Below, in pieces: positions 37,787 to 47,099 of a stretch of DNA of 64,000 bases. Under the pieces are notes generated by a model, which saw only the letters and a list, made by a program, of their open reading frames with translations, made no database searches and was not told the DNA's origin. Source of the stretch: Flavimaribacter sediminis (GTDB taxonomy: Bacteria > Pseudomonadota > Alphaproteobacteria > Rhizobiales > Rhizobiaceae); NCBI RefSeq assembly GCF_019492055.1, contig NZ_JAICBX010000001.1, forward strand, positions 310,001 to 374,000, given 5' to 3'. How positions within the stretch are numbered: position 1 is the stretch's first letter; every line of letters starts with the position of its first letter. The translations under genes and the position numbers were made by a program.

Positions 37787-38164
37787 TTTCCTGCTTGTAA
37801 CAGGCGGCAATTTTGCGGGGGGAGGGTGTAAGGTGTTGTTTGTATTGCAATAAATTAAAATCTTAATCAGCGGGCCCAGGGTTCGAGTCAACGCTCACCC
37901 ACCAACAAAGTCAAATGGTTAGCACATAGTGCATCGAAACAGATCATGAACATGCGACGCTCATGAGACTAAAAAAGTTAGTCTAACGGTCTCATGTGAT
38001 ACTTTTTGTTCTTTTCTGTCTCAAGAGCCCTCGGGGACGGGCAGCGCTCACATTCCGATCTCCATGATCAGCGGCGCGGGCTGCGGCTTCGGGGGGCGGC
38101 GTCGACCGCGCCGAGGAGCACTTGCACGCGTTCTCTGCACCGACCTGATAAAGTCACCTGTCCG
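37787..38164. other. island 2/3 junction region
   Basis: This region has no convincing gene. It holds the third tRNA-Lys repeat (37861-37905) and flanking sequence that resembles the flanks at 31092 (CAACAAA.TCAAATGGTTAGC) and, further right, part of 42010-42060 (GCGCTCA.ATTCCGAT). Confidence 0.55.
37861..37905 (+). repeat. attachment-type direct repeat, copy C (tRNA-Lys 3' half, diverged)
   Basis: It matches 41 of 45 bases of copy A. The mismatches are a T-to-C change at its 15th base and three changes in the T-arm region (GAGTCAACGC in place of GAGTCCCTGC). It separates segment 2 from segment 3. Confidence 0.75.
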
Positions 38165-40075
38165 CTATCCTTGCGGGGTGTACCAGATGGGCGAGGTATA
38201 GGCGCGGTCCTGTTGCGTCATCACCGCGTCGTCGGGCAGGTCCAGATTGCCGTAGAACGCCTCGTCATAGGCGAGCCAGGACGGCGTCGGGATTTCCAGC
38301 ACCCGCACATAGTAGTAGGCGCGCCGGGATGGATCGAATTCCGGATCGATCCAGTATCCACCAAGCGCCGCAACGCCGATTGTGTTGGTATAGTCCGAGC
38401 CGTTGACCGTACTGCCGACCGGCGGCAGTTTGCCTTCGGCGCCCGGTTCGCGGTCACCGGACCATGATACGTCAAACACCTTTGTCTGCGGTTCCCCTTC
38501 TGCGTTCACCCAGCCCTTCACGATCTGGATTCGGTCGAGATTCGCGCCAACCGGGTCGCGCAACGCACGGACCATGAAAGTGGGCGCGGCGCCTTCAGGC
38601 CCTTTGAACAAGTCGGCCCCCATCGGCACGCCGCGATCGTAGCCCGTTTCGGCGAAATCGGGCCGGTGCACCTCGTCTTCCCCGAAGTCCCATCCCGCAA
38701 AGACCCGCACCGTGATCCGCGAGCCTGTCGTCGCGTAGACTTCCTTGCGCCTGAAGGCGTCCCAGATTGCTTCGCGGGTATTCTCCCGGGCCCATGCGCC
38801 CGCCAGCCCTGAAGCGAGCGTCTCATAGTGTCGTACAGCAATATCCTCGCCCAGAATGACGGGCTGAACGATGAAATCCTCGTAGCGGGCTTCGCCGGTT
38901 CCGGGCTCGACGATGGACGCCTTTCCGAAATAATTGTCCTCCCTCGACGTGGCAAGCGAGGTATGGCTGTCAGTCGATCCGATCAAACCGAACTTGAAGG
39001 GGTTGGCGCCGATCTCCTCATCGTATTTGAGGCCACGGGCCAGCGCCTGGCGGGCATATTCGCGCGGCAGCATGTCAGGCGTCTTCAACTTGGTTCCAAA
39101 GTTGCCACGGTCCCAGGTATAGTAATCGGCGAACTCGTCGTTCGGCGACAATGACGGATGCGTTTCGCCGTCACCCTTGATCTGGGTAACTTCGTAGAGG
39201 GGCTCCCAGCGCATTCGGCGCTCGGCGTAATCGATATCCAGCGGCTCGCCATTCATCCGCACGTCGTCGAACATCAATCCATTCGAAAGATTGCCATTGT
39301 GGGCGAACGCCATGACCTTTCCTCCGGTATTGCGTTCATAAGCTTCCATCCAGTCCCACAGATCTTCGGGGTCGCTGCTGTCGTAGGCGGAGAAGGGCAC
39401 CAGATCCTCCACCTTGTCTCCGTCGTCACGAAACATGACGATCCGGTGCAGATTGTTGGCGTCGGGCCCCGACGACCACTCAAATCCGTGCAACGCGGTG
39501 AAGACTCCCGGCTCGTTGAAGCTTTCGGCGCTGTCGACGATCCGGTTCCACATGGTTCGCTGGAGATCATCGTCGTTGATCCGGTCGGTAGCCGAATTCA
39601 GAGCGGCGCCCCACTCGACATAGGCCGCGATGGGGTCGCCGCCCTTGACGAGGTCGTGGAGTTGACGTCCCCAATCATTGGCAAGCAGCCCGGGGTTTGA
39701 TTCCGCGATCATCGGCGCAAGGCCGAGGTTTTCCGAGTGATCGGCGACCACGAGGAAATCGAGCGGTCGCACAAGCTGGGCGTAATCGCCAACCGAAGCG
39801 CGCACCTTTTCGCCACGCGCGAACCGGAAGGCCTCGTCCGGGCCGAGCGTGTTTCCAATCATACCGGCGTCGGTCGAATAGGACGTGTGCAGATGCGTGT
39901 CACCCCAGAGAACCCGGTTGGGATAGGTCTGATCGAGATACGGCGAATAATGCCTGGCCCCGAGCTTCACGTCTTCCTCGCTGATTGCAACATCGCCGAC
40001 ATAGCCCTGCTCCTGCGCGAGAGCAGTTGCTGTCCAAAGTGCAGCAAGTATAAGAAATCCTTGTGCGTTTTTCAT
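38165..40075 (-). CDS. DUF3604 family protein, exported PHP-like hydrolase
   Basis: The 636-residue protein has a signal peptide (FLILAALWTATALAQ) and a PHP-like metal-binding start, LWGDTHLHTSYSTDAGM. Later histidines and acids occur in VADHSENLGL, FEWSSGPDANNLHR and GSTDSHTSLATS. It ends with the family's RAYTSPIWYTPQ. DUF3604 proteins are predicted metal-dependent hydrolases; their substrates are unknown. Export suggests a role at the envelope. It is the main gene of segment 3. Confidence 0.88.
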   Translation of the reverse strand: MKNAQGFLILAALWTATALAQEQGYVGDVAISEEDVKLGARHYSPYLDQTYPNRVLWGDTHLHTSYSTDAGMIGNTLGPDEAFRFARGEKVRASVGDYAQLVRPLDFLVVADHSENLGLAPMIAESNPGLLANDWGRQLHDLVKGGDPIAAYVEWGAALNSATDRINDDDLQRTMWNRIVDSAESFNEPGVFTALHGFEWSSGPDANNLHRIVMFRDDGDKVEDLVPFSAYDSSDPEDLWDWMEAYERNTGGKVMAFAHNGNLSNGLMFDDVRMNGEPLDIDYAERRMRWEPLYEVTQIKGDGETHPSLSPNDEFADYYTWDRGNFGTKLKTPDMLPREYARQALARGLKYDEEIGANPFKFGLIGSTDSHTSLATSREDNYFGKASIVEPGTGEARYEDFIVQPVILGEDIAVRHYETLASGLAGAWARENTREAIWDAFRRKEVYATTGSRITVRVFAGWDFGEDEVHRPDFAETGYDRGVPMGADLFKGPEGAAPTFMVRALRDPVGANLDRIQIVKGWVNAEGEPQTKVFDVSWSGDREPGAEGKLPPVGSTVNGSDYTNTIGVAALGGYWIDPEFDPSRRAYYYVRVLEIPTPSWLAYDEAFYGNLDLPDDAVMTQQDRAYTSPIWYTPQG

Positions 40076-40439
40076 CTTGATCCTCCCAACGGATTCGATC
40101 CACTTGCAAGCTGGCTATCAATACTTACTACTTTTGCCGATTTATTGTTTTGATCTCCATCAATACATTACATGCTGGGCGGTATGATGGTCAAAGACTG
40201 CGATGGTTCAAGCTTGCAAATGCCGCGTCTTCGGTTCATTCCCGCGGTCTACACTCTGCTTTTGAGGCTCATTGTTGCGGTTTGCCAGTTGCCCCCGCAT
40301 CCATCCCCATAACCCGAGCTCATCATTCGGGCAGAGCTGCGCAGCTGGAGGGGGAGGGCGGCATTTCGCAGAAGGGGTTTTCGAACTTCCTCGAGGCGGT
40401 CTATGGCGGGGCGATCGAGGGCGGGTTGCTGAACGAACC
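40076..40439. other. intergenic region upstream of the DUF3604 gene
   Basis: I see no complete gene here. The left part should hold the DUF3604 promoter. A short plus-strand frame ends in ISQKGFSNFLEAVYGGAIEG before a stop at 40441 and could be the tail of a lost gene, but no family is recognised. Confidence 0.35.
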
Positions 40440-40670
40440 CTAAAGCGCCGAACAGCAGATAGTCGGAATTGGGCGGGCTATTGGCAAGGTGCTGAATGTC
40501 CTTCAGCTGCTTGTCGTGCGAAACGTCAACGCCGTCAAACTTCTTGCGTCAGGTGTAAAAGGCGGCATCCGGGACGCCGTGCTTTCGGCGTAATTCGGCT
40601 GGCGGCTTGCCCGCCTGATGCTCCTCAAAAATGCTGATGATCTGTTCTTCCGAAAAACATGTCGTTTCAT
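40440..40670 (-). pseudogene. IS3-family OrfA transposase remnant
   Basis: The minus strand reads MKRHVF from ATG 40670, then shifts frame at the A-run 40653-40657 into SEEQIISIFEEHQAGKPPAE and LRRKHGVPDAAFYT. An in-frame TGA (40549-40551) stands where the family has Trp (FYTWRKKF). This is the helix-turn-helix OrfA of IS3-type elements. A frameshift and a nonsense codon make it inactive, and no OrfB remains. Confidence 0.65.
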
Positions 40671-40748
40671 TGCCTGCCCCTTCGTTGAGGGACAGGCCAA
40701 ATCGAAATCGGGAACATCTCAGGGAAGGAGGTAAGGCCTTCAAGCAAG

Positions 40749-41087
40749 TCAATCTGCAGACTGACAACCTTTCAGCGCGTTGTCTATGGAAAGACAGAAG
40801 CAGCCAGCCAGACGCGTTGCGTAATCGACATGGGCATTGGAAGGATTCTTCATGCAATCGTCAATTTCATCACCGGCCCCAAGTGCTTGAGACATGAATT
40901 GCGGATTTTGCGATTGTTTGCGAACTGTACGTTGCAGCTTTGGTGAGATTATTGTCGATTGTGCCTTCATGGATTGCGCAAACAGAGGCGACGGGAACGT
41001 GATGCTGCTCACGGTCATGATGCCTGTTGTGGCAATCGTTACTGCAATTACACTTGCAACAATACTGGATTTGACAGTTCTGGTCAT
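40749..41087 (-). CDS. small secreted protein, unknown
   Basis: The 112-residue precursor starts at ATG 41087 with GGAG eight bases upstream. It has a signal peptide (SSIVASVIAVTIATTGIMTV, cleavage near LFAQS). The mature part has a cysteine-rich end (DDCMKNPSNAHVD, GCFCLSIDNALKGC), suggesting disulfides. No family is recognised. It is downstream of the next secreted protein and of lower GC content than the chromosome. Confidence 0.6.
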   Translation of the reverse strand: MTRTVKSSIVASVIAVTIATTGIMTVSSITFPSPLFAQSMKAQSTIISPKLQRTVRKQSQNPQFMSQALGAGDEIDDCMKNPSNAHVDYATRLAGCFCLSIDNALKGCQSAD

Positions 41088-41146
41088 AGGTTTAACTCCA
41101 ATAATTGTTTTGCGGATGCGTAATGGCCAACTGAGTGTCGCCAAGG

Positions 41147-41704
41147 TTACTTGCAGGGCGTTGCTGACAAGTTGCAGGTGATTTTGCCGGGAAACTGGCT
41201 ATCGGCGCCACAAGTAAAATGCTTGTTTGTTGCATTTTTATAGAAGCTGTATTTCATGCCGTGTTCAGCCGCCGCCAGCTTTTCCCAGGCATCTTTAACG
41301 CCCTTTTGAGCGCCTGCTTTGTTTGGATGGTACCATCTGGCTCGTATTTTGCCGGACGCACACATTTTGACATTTGCAACAGGCTTGCCACTGGCTTTGC
41401 AGGTCCAGAGTTTCTTGCCGTTGCCTTGATGAAACTTGCTGTTGCAATCAAAACTGGTTTGTTTTGCTTGACCCCATTTACCGTAGTTCATGCCATGCTG
41501 GATTACGGCTTTCTTCTCCCAACGACCAACGGCAGAGTTTTTCGCATGCTCTTTTTGATAATAGGACTTGCCGGAAACGCTGAGCGTTGGCTTTATGTCG
41601 GTTGCGGCAACGGCTTGAGTTGTGACGCCAAGTGAGCCGACCCCGCCGATTACGGTTGCGATGGCGATTGCTGTAAGTGCGTTAGTGAAGGTTATCATGT
41701 TCAT
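41147..41704 (-). CDS. secreted protein with duplicated cysteine-containing domain
   Basis: The precursor of about 185 residues has a signal peptide (FTNALTAIAIATVIGGVGSL, cleavage near AVAA) and two similar halves. RWEKKAVIQHGMNYGKWGQA is followed by FDCNSKFHQG and LWTCKASGKPV. AWEKLAAAEHGMKYSFYKNA is followed by FTCGADSQF and ITCNLSATPC. Each half keeps a WEK helix, an HGM..Y turn and a Cys pair, implying internal duplication. The start may be ATG 41704 or 41698. Function is unknown; periplasmic or extracellular binding is possible. Confidence 0.65.
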   Translation of the reverse strand: MNMITFTNALTAIAIATVIGGVGSLGVTTQAVAATDIKPTLSVSGKSYYQKEHAKNSAVGRWEKKAVIQHGMNYGKWGQAKQTSFDCNSKFHQGNGKKLWTCKASGKPVANVKMCASGKIRARWYHPNKAGAQKGVKDAWEKLAAAEHGMKYSFYKNATNKHFTCGADSQFPGKITCNLSATPCK

Positions 41705-41755
41705 GTCTCCAAGGTATCCAGAAGTTTTTCTGGTGTTTCGTGAGCGCCTGAACAA

Positions 41756-42107
41756 ATTTCTAACTCGCAGTGACTGGCTTTTTGCTGAATAGCATATTCA
41801 TTTTCCATTCATTTGAATGGCAATTCATGCGTGATTTCCTTTATGTCGGTAGCGGAAATCTTGCTCTGGGTTCGACTAATTAACAGGTAAAAGGTTAGAG
41901 TTCCCGCATACTCAACAATAAAATCATATGGTTGGCGGATCGCACCGTTATGATGCGACGCTCGTGAAATCGTCGTACATCGGGCTTCTTGTCGATTTCT
42001 TTTCTCACGGTTTCTGGGATTTGATAGCGCTCAGATTCCGATTGCGAGCATCGCAACAGTCGACTGATTTGCCGATCGTCGACCAGACTCCGGGGATAAA
42101 CCGCGCA
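41756..42107. other. right boundary region of the tRNA-Lys accretion zone
   Basis: No gene is seen in these 352 bases. They include the decayed fourth repeat copy and short stretches resembling the flank after copy C (TGCGACGCTC, then GCGCTCAGATTCCGAT). Confidence 0.45.
41898..41927 (+). repeat. decayed tRNA-Lys repeat, copy D
   Basis: It matches 24 of 30 bases of the tRNA-Lys 3' end and flank, with CAATAAAATCAT identical to the sequence just after the intact tRNA. It probably marks the ancestral right flank of the insertion site. Confidence 0.5.
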
Positions 42108-43826
42108 TTAACCAACGATCCTCAGATCGATAAGCGCCTGCGTTCCCGCATCGACCGAAGCAAGCGCACGGTCCAGCGCGGCAGGCAATTCGGCGACGCT
42201 TGCGACCGTTTCGGCGTGTCCGCCATGGGCGCGGCAGATCGCGGCATAGTCAGGGCTGGGCGACAGGTCCGCCAGGAACATGCCGTCGGCCGCGGCGGCG
42301 GCGCCCTGCGGATACATGGCCAGCGTCGAATTGCGCACCGCGCCCCATCGACCGTTGTTGAAGATAATCGTCACCACCGGCAGCTTGTGGGCTGCTGACG
42401 CCCAATGGCACGCGACCGGATTGTTGAACATGTATGCGCCGTCGCCGAGCATGGCGACGACGGGACCGGTCGCCCCGTCGTCCCGGTTCTGCGCCGCCTG
42501 GATTCCGAGCGCTGCGCCGAAGCCGAAGCCGAGCCCGCCCGCCGGCGTGAAACCGTAGAACTGGCCCGGCCGCTCGAAACGCGCAAGCTCCGTTTTGAAC
42601 GAGTACTCGTTGACGACGATCGCTTGTGGCGGAAGCTGCGCCGCAAGAATTGCGCTTGCCGATTCCGCGGTCAGCCGGTCCATGTCCAGCTTGTCGGGCG
42701 ACAGGCGCTTCTCGCGTTCCCGGGCGACGATGCGACGCCTCTTGTCGATTCGGGGCTGATCGTCCGGTCCCGGCCGGCCGAGCGCTTCCGACAAGGCAAG
42801 GAGCGCCGCGGCCGGACCGGACGTGATCGATTCCGCAGCGGGAAAGCTGCGGAGCGGGTAGCGCGAAAACAGCGGGTCGTGATCGATCTCCCAGAGAACG
42901 CCTTGAGGCTTCGGTCGCGTCACCCTTGGTATCCAGGGCACGTCGCAGGCGATCGACAGCAGCAGATCGGCCGACCCCAGCAGATCCCTGGTGTCGAAGC
43001 CGAGAGCCATGGGATGGTCGAAGGGCAGATTGACCGAGCGGGGATTGAACTGCACCACCGGCAACGCCCAGGCGCGCGTCAGTTCGTCGAGCAGGGCGGC
43101 GGCGGCCGGTTCGCGTCCCGCGTTGCTCGTCACGATCACCGGATAGTCGGCTTTGCGGATTGCATCGGCCAGTCGTGCGATCGCTTCGCTGTCGGGAGCG
43201 GCGGCGCTGACCCGGCTGCGCGCCCGGTCGGGACGGTCAGGCGCGACGCGCGCCGCCAGCAATTCGCGCGGCAGGGAAAGATAGACCGGTCCCGCCGGGG
43301 GCGTCGACGCAATGTCGAGCGCCCGTATGGCGACATCCTCGACCTGCTCGGGATGGCGCAATTCGAAGTCCCACTTCACCGCTTCGCGGATCATGCCGCC
43401 CTGGTCGAACATTTCCTGCGCCCAGTGAATGAACCGGGTCCGCGTGCCTTCGGGACCATCCTCGGTCAGGGGCGTTCGGCCGGCGCTCAAAAGCAGCGGC
43501 ACGCCGTCGCGAATGGCGTTCAACGCCCCGCAAACCATGTTGGCCGTGCCGACGCTGACATGCACCATCGCCGCCTGCGGCCTGTCGCTGCGCAGCGCGT
43601 CGCCGTGCGCCATGGCGACGGCCAGGTTCTCGTGCGGGACGGTAAAGGCCTTCGGGAGCGTCGCGCCCGTCATTGGCGCGCGCTCATAGGCTTCCACAAC
43701 CGAGGGAAAATCGGTCCCGGCCACAGCGTAGAGCGAATCCACGCCGCCTTTCGTCAGCGCCTGCAGATATGCTTCGGCGGCGAGCACGCCTTGCGTCTCC
43801 CCGGTGTTCTCGACAGGTTTGTTCAA
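42108..43826 (-). CDS. thiamine-diphosphate-dependent enzyme (acetolactate-synthase-like)
   Basis: The 572-residue protein has the three ThDP-enzyme domains. The N-terminal Pyr domain includes PHENLAVAMAHG with the activating E66. The middle domain contains VIVTSNAGREPAAA and LLSIACDVPW. The C-terminal PP domain includes VVAMLGDGAYMFNN, with the GDG...N cofactor motif. It groups with acetolactate-synthase/benzoylformate-decarboxylase-like enzymes that handle 2-oxo acids. It is divergent from the TRAP binding-protein gene, and a perfect palindrome lies between them. Its substrate is unknown. Confidence 0.9.
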   Translation of the reverse strand: MNKPVENTGETQGVLAAEAYLQALTKGGVDSLYAVAGTDFPSVVEAYERAPMTGATLPKAFTVPHENLAVAMAHGDALRSDRPQAAMVHVSVGTANMVCGALNAIRDGVPLLLSAGRTPLTEDGPEGTRTRFIHWAQEMFDQGGMIREAVKWDFELRHPEQVEDVAIRALDIASTPPAGPVYLSLPRELLAARVAPDRPDRARSRVSAAAPDSEAIARLADAIRKADYPVIVTSNAGREPAAAALLDELTRAWALPVVQFNPRSVNLPFDHPMALGFDTRDLLGSADLLLSIACDVPWIPRVTRPKPQGVLWEIDHDPLFSRYPLRSFPAAESITSGPAAALLALSEALGRPGPDDQPRIDKRRRIVAREREKRLSPDKLDMDRLTAESASAILAAQLPPQAIVVNEYSFKTELARFERPGQFYGFTPAGGLGFGFGAALGIQAAQNRDDGATGPVVAMLGDGAYMFNNPVACHWASAAHKLPVVTIIFNNGRWGAVRNSTLAMYPQGAAAAADGMFLADLSPSPDYAAICRAHGGHAETVASVAELPAALDRALASVDAGTQALIDLRIVG

Positions 43827-43966
43827 GCTGCTAACCTCCCTGGATTTGTTAGTACATTATGCGTGAAAATGGCGACGTTTAAAGTGAAAATCGACGGATC
43901 AGGACAGTCCGGCATCTCGCAAACACCAGAAATCAGGGATTGAATGCAATTCTGCACGGTGGAAAA

Positions 43967-43980
43967 TTTGTCATGACAAA
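43967..43980. promoter_or_regulatory. perfect palindromic operator, class 1
   Basis: TTTGTCATGACAAA is a perfect 14-base palindrome between the divergent ThDP enzyme and TRAP binding-protein genes. Related sites with the pattern TTTGTC-NN-GACAAA occur near 51935, 58458 and 63814. The form fits operators of HutC/UTRA-type GntR regulators. Confidence 0.65.
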
Positions 43981-44061
43981 CTTGCCTTATGTGGGTTACT
44001 CTTGTGGAGTATAACGCCTGAGGCACAAAGTGCCGATATCGGGATAGAGGAAGGAACAACG

Positions 44062-45024
44062 ATGACACACAGACCATCTTTCAGCCGCAGGCTTCTCGGC
44101 GCAGCAGTGGTCGCTGCAGTCGCGGCCTTTGCGGCCGCGCCGGTTTCGGCGCAGACGCTCGGACTGGGAACAACCAAGGGCGGGGCGACCGGCCAGATTG
44201 GCACCGCGCTTTCGCAGGTGATCTCGCTGAACACCGATCTCCAGGTCATTCCGCAGGTCAGCGCCAATACTTCACAGTACATTCCGCTGCTGGATTCGGG
44301 CAAGGTGGAGCTGGCGATCGCCAACTATCCCCAGACCTATTACGCCGTCACGGGCACCGGCATGTCCAGCGAACCGGCTGAGAACCTGCGGCTTGTCGCC
44401 ACCATGATGCCTTTCTACGCGGCTCTCGTCGCCGCGGAGTCCAGCGGCATCAAGAGCTATGCCGACATCAAGGGTCACAAGGTGCCGCGGTACAAGGAAA
44501 ACTCGCTGGGAGATTTCGTGGTGCAGGCGGCGCTTGCCTCCGGCGGACTGACCTATGACGACGTGGAAAGCGTTCCGATCGCCAATTTCCCGCAGCAGTA
44601 CGAAGCCTTCAAGGACAAGCGTATCGACGTTTCGATCGCGGCGCTGGGATCCCAGGCCACATTCGACCTCGAGGCGTCGCTCGGCGATATCCAGTTTCTG
44701 CCCGTGCCGGAAGAAGCGCTGGCGAAAGTCCAGGAATTTCTGCCCGGCGCCTACCTGTATGACGTGGAAGCCAATGAGGATCTTCCCGGCCTCGACGAGC
44801 CGACACGGGTGTTCGCCTACGACTATCTGCTGTTCGCCAATGCGGATGTCGACGATGAAACCATCAAGACGGTCACCAGGGCCGTCTACGAAGGCGCCGA
44901 CGATCTGAAGAAAACCGGTCCGCTGTGGAATGGCTTCAATCCGGAGACCATCGGCAAGAAGGCCGACATTCCCTACCATCCGGGCGCAATCGCGTTCTTC
45001 AAGGAACAGGGGCTCGAACAATAG
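44062..45024 (+). CDS. TAXI family TRAP transporter solute-binding protein
   Basis: The 320-residue precursor has a signal peptide (LLGAAVVAAVAAFAAAPVSA) and the TAXI pattern: TLGLGTTKGGATGQIGTALS, VSANTSQYIPLLDSGKVELA and a C-terminal PYHPGAIAFFKEQG. TAXI proteins feed small carboxylic acids to TRAP permeases driven by ion gradients. I chose ATG 44062, with GGAAGGAAC upstream. The matching permease is convergent at 45080, sharing a terminator, which is unusual because the two normally form an operon. Confidence 0.92.
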   Translation: MTHRPSFSRRLLGAAVVAAVAAFAAAPVSAQTLGLGTTKGGATGQIGTALSQVISLNTDLQVIPQVSANTSQYIPLLDSGKVELAIANYPQTYYAVTGTGMSSEPAENLRLVATMMPFYAALVAAESSGIKSYADIKGHKVPRYKENSLGDFVVQAALASGGLTYDDVESVPIANFPQQYEAFKDKRIDVSIAALGSQATFDLEASLGDIQFLPVPEEALAKVQEFLPGAYLYDVEANEDLPGLDEPTRVFAYDYLLFANADVDDETIKTVTRAVYEGADDLKKTGPLWNGFNPETIGKKADIPYHPGAIAFFKEQGLEQ

Positions 45025-45052
45025 CCTGAACAACAGTTCAAACGAACTGGTG

Positions 45053-45080
45053 AAAACCGGGGCTCCAACCCCGGTTTTTT
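45053..45080. terminator. bidirectional terminator between TAXI genes
   Basis: AAAACCGGGG (45053-45062) pairs with CCCCGGTTTT (45069-45078) across a six-base loop, with T-runs on both sides. It ends the binding-protein gene and the converging permease gene. Confidence 0.9.
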
Positions 45081-47023
45081 CATGTGTCCGAAGCTGTCGC
45101 CACTTTCTCGCCCCGGGCCGCCTCGGCGACCGTACGGGTCTGAACGAAGTAGATGGCGAGGATCGCCAGGCCCAGGCCGGAGACGGAAAACTCCAGATAT
45201 GCCGGGCCGATCTGCCGCAATGGCGCTATGATCAGCAGCCCCGTGACGATCCAGAGCGCCCGAACGGGCCAGCGCAGCGGCGTAAGCGCGTGGCCGACCA
45301 TGCCGCCGCAAACCAGCAGCAGCGCCGTCAGCGAACTGACGAAGACATACGCGATCTCGTACCAGTGACCTTCCATCAGCAAGCCCGGCTTGTAAACAAA
45401 CAGGAACGGCAGGAGATAGGCCACCCAACCGAAACGCAGCGCTTGCATACCGGTTTGCAGTTGCGGTGCGCCGGAAATCGAGGCCGCGGCGAAAGCGGCG
45501 AGCGCGATTGGCGGCGTGATCATCGACAGCATGCCGTAGTAGAAGACGAACATATGCGCGGACAGCGGCTCGATGCCCAGCTGCACCAGCGCCGGGGCGG
45601 CCATCGAAGCCAGCAACAGGTATACGCCCGTGGTCGGCAGACCAAGGCCCAGCACGATCCCGACGAGCCCCGTTATAACCAGCAGTCCGAAGAGGCTCTT
45701 TCCGCCAAAACCGATCAGGAAGAAGGAAAGGGAAAACCCGAGGCCAGTCGCCGACAAAAGACCAATGATCATCCCGGCCGCCGCGCAAATCAGCAGGATG
45801 TCGCAAATCTGGCCGCCGGTCTTCGTTACGTTGGCGGCGATCTCGCGCGGGCTGAGCTTTGGCCTGCCCCTGCCTGCGAGCCAGAGACTTCCGGATACGA
45901 TGACAAGAACGGCGATGGACCAGATAGCCGCCACTTCGGCGCGCTTGTTCCAGGTGAAGATGCTTCCAATCAGAACAACGATCGCGATCAGGGGCAGCCA
46001 GCCCTTCGACAGGACGGACAGCATCGGTTCCCGGTCCAGCCAGTCGGCTGCGCCGTGCTTGTCGCGACGCGCGATGAAGTCGATCTGCGCGTAGACGGAG
46101 AGATAGTAGATGATGGCCGGTATGATGGCGGCGAGAAGGATCGACCGGTAGGGCATCTGAAGCAGTTCGGCCATCAGGAACGCGGCCGCTCCCATCACCG
46201 GCGGCGCAAGTTGACCGCCCGTCGAGGCGACAGCCTCGATCGCTCCGGCCTGGGCGGGCTTGAAACCGGATCGCTTCATCATCGGGATGGTCATCACGCC
46301 CGTGGACATTACGTTGGAGACCGCGCTGCCTGAAATGGAGCCGAAAAGACCCGAAGCGACGACCGCGACCTTGGCTGTGTTCCCGGGGCCTCTGCCTGCA
46401 ACGCGCATGGCCGCCTGGGTGAAGAATTCGCCGCCGCCGATCGCCAGAAGCAAGCCGCCGAACAGGACGAAGATGACGACGACGAAGGCGGCGATCTGCA
46501 ATGCGGGTCCCCAGGTTCCGCCGCTGTCAGTGCCGACGAACCGCATCACGTCGCCGAATTCCATGCCGCGTCCGCGCAACGGGCCCGGCACGTAGTCGCC
46601 ATAGAGCGCATAGAGCAGCATCAGGAAGGTGATGACGACTAGCGTCCAGCCGACTACTCTTCGCAGGCCTTCGAGCACGAGAATGGTGACGAGAATACCG
46701 AGAATCAGCCCTTCGGTGGGATACTGATAGACGTCTTCCGTCAGGACGGGAAATCGAAAGTAGACATATATGCCGAGTCCGATCGAGGCTATGGCCAGAG
46801 CCGAGTCGAGCAATTGCCGCGCCGGGCGTTTCTCACTCATGTCCCGGGCGAAAACGACAAACAGCGCGGCGCCCAGCATGAAGGCCGCGACCTGTTCCGG
46901 GTAGATCAGAAACCCCATTCTCTGGGGAACGGACAAAACCCAGACAACGGCGGTCACCGGAACCAGAAACGAAAAAGCGGACACCAGTGCTTCAAAGGCG
47001 GGTTTGACCGGATTCAAAGCCAT
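45080..47023 (-). CDS. TRAP transporter fused permease (TAXI type)
   Basis: The 647-residue membrane protein fuses the small (DctQ-like) and large (DctM-like) TRAP permease subunits. Many membrane spans are seen, with conserved loops such as FGSISGSAVSNVMSTG, EAVASTGGQLAPPVMGAAAF and GLGLPTTGVYLLLASM. A fused permease is the rule for TAXI systems. It is the partner of the binding protein at 44062. The usual substrates are C4-dicarboxylates or amino/keto acids. It lies downstream of the ABC cluster on the minus strand but behind that cluster's terminator. Confidence 0.93.
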   Translation of the reverse strand: MALNPVKPAFEALVSAFSFLVPVTAVVWVLSVPQRMGFLIYPEQVAAFMLGAALFVVFARDMSEKRPARQLLDSALAIASIGLGIYVYFRFPVLTEDVYQYPTEGLILGILVTILVLEGLRRVVGWTLVVITFLMLLYALYGDYVPGPLRGRGMEFGDVMRFVGTDSGGTWGPALQIAAFVVVIFVLFGGLLLAIGGGEFFTQAAMRVAGRGPGNTAKVAVVASGLFGSISGSAVSNVMSTGVMTIPMMKRSGFKPAQAGAIEAVASTGGQLAPPVMGAAAFLMAELLQMPYRSILLAAIIPAIIYYLSVYAQIDFIARRDKHGAADWLDREPMLSVLSKGWLPLIAIVVLIGSIFTWNKRAEVAAIWSIAVLVIVSGSLWLAGRGRPKLSPREIAANVTKTGGQICDILLICAAAGMIIGLLSATGLGFSLSFFLIGFGGKSLFGLLVITGLVGIVLGLGLPTTGVYLLLASMAAPALVQLGIEPLSAHMFVFYYGMLSMITPPIALAAFAAASISGAPQLQTGMQALRFGWVAYLLPFLFVYKPGLLMEGHWYEIAYVFVSSLTALLLVCGGMVGHALTPLRWPVRALWIVTGLLIIAPLRQIGPAYLEFSVSGLGLAILAIYFVQTRTVAEAARGEKVATASDT

Positions 47024-47055
47024 GGTGTTTCTCCGCTAAAACTTGATCATAGCAT

Positions 47056-47084
47056 GAAGAAAACCGCCCCGTGCAGGGGCGGTT
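47056..47084 (-). terminator. intrinsic terminator of the branched-chain ABC operon
   Basis: AACCGCCCC (47062-47070) and GGGGCGGTT (47076-47084) form a nine-base stem with a five-base loop. On the minus strand it is followed by TTTTCTTC. It separates the ABC operon from the TRAP permease gene. Confidence 0.85.
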
Positions 47085-47099
47085 CCATTTCGACTGCTG

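Noticed and set aside
37861-37905. A third tRNA-Lys gene
   Set aside because: It is only a 3' half, with mismatches in the T arm that break pairing.
42405-43943. 512-codon plus-strand frame opposite the ThDP-enzyme gene
   Set aside because: It is the antisense shadow of a high-GC gene with clear catalytic motifs. Its product is Arg/His-rich and matches no family.
44930-46333. 467-codon plus-strand frame opposite the TRAP permease
   Set aside because: It is antisense to a membrane protein with clear TRAP motifs; the product is Gln/Arg/Asp-rich and not protein-like.
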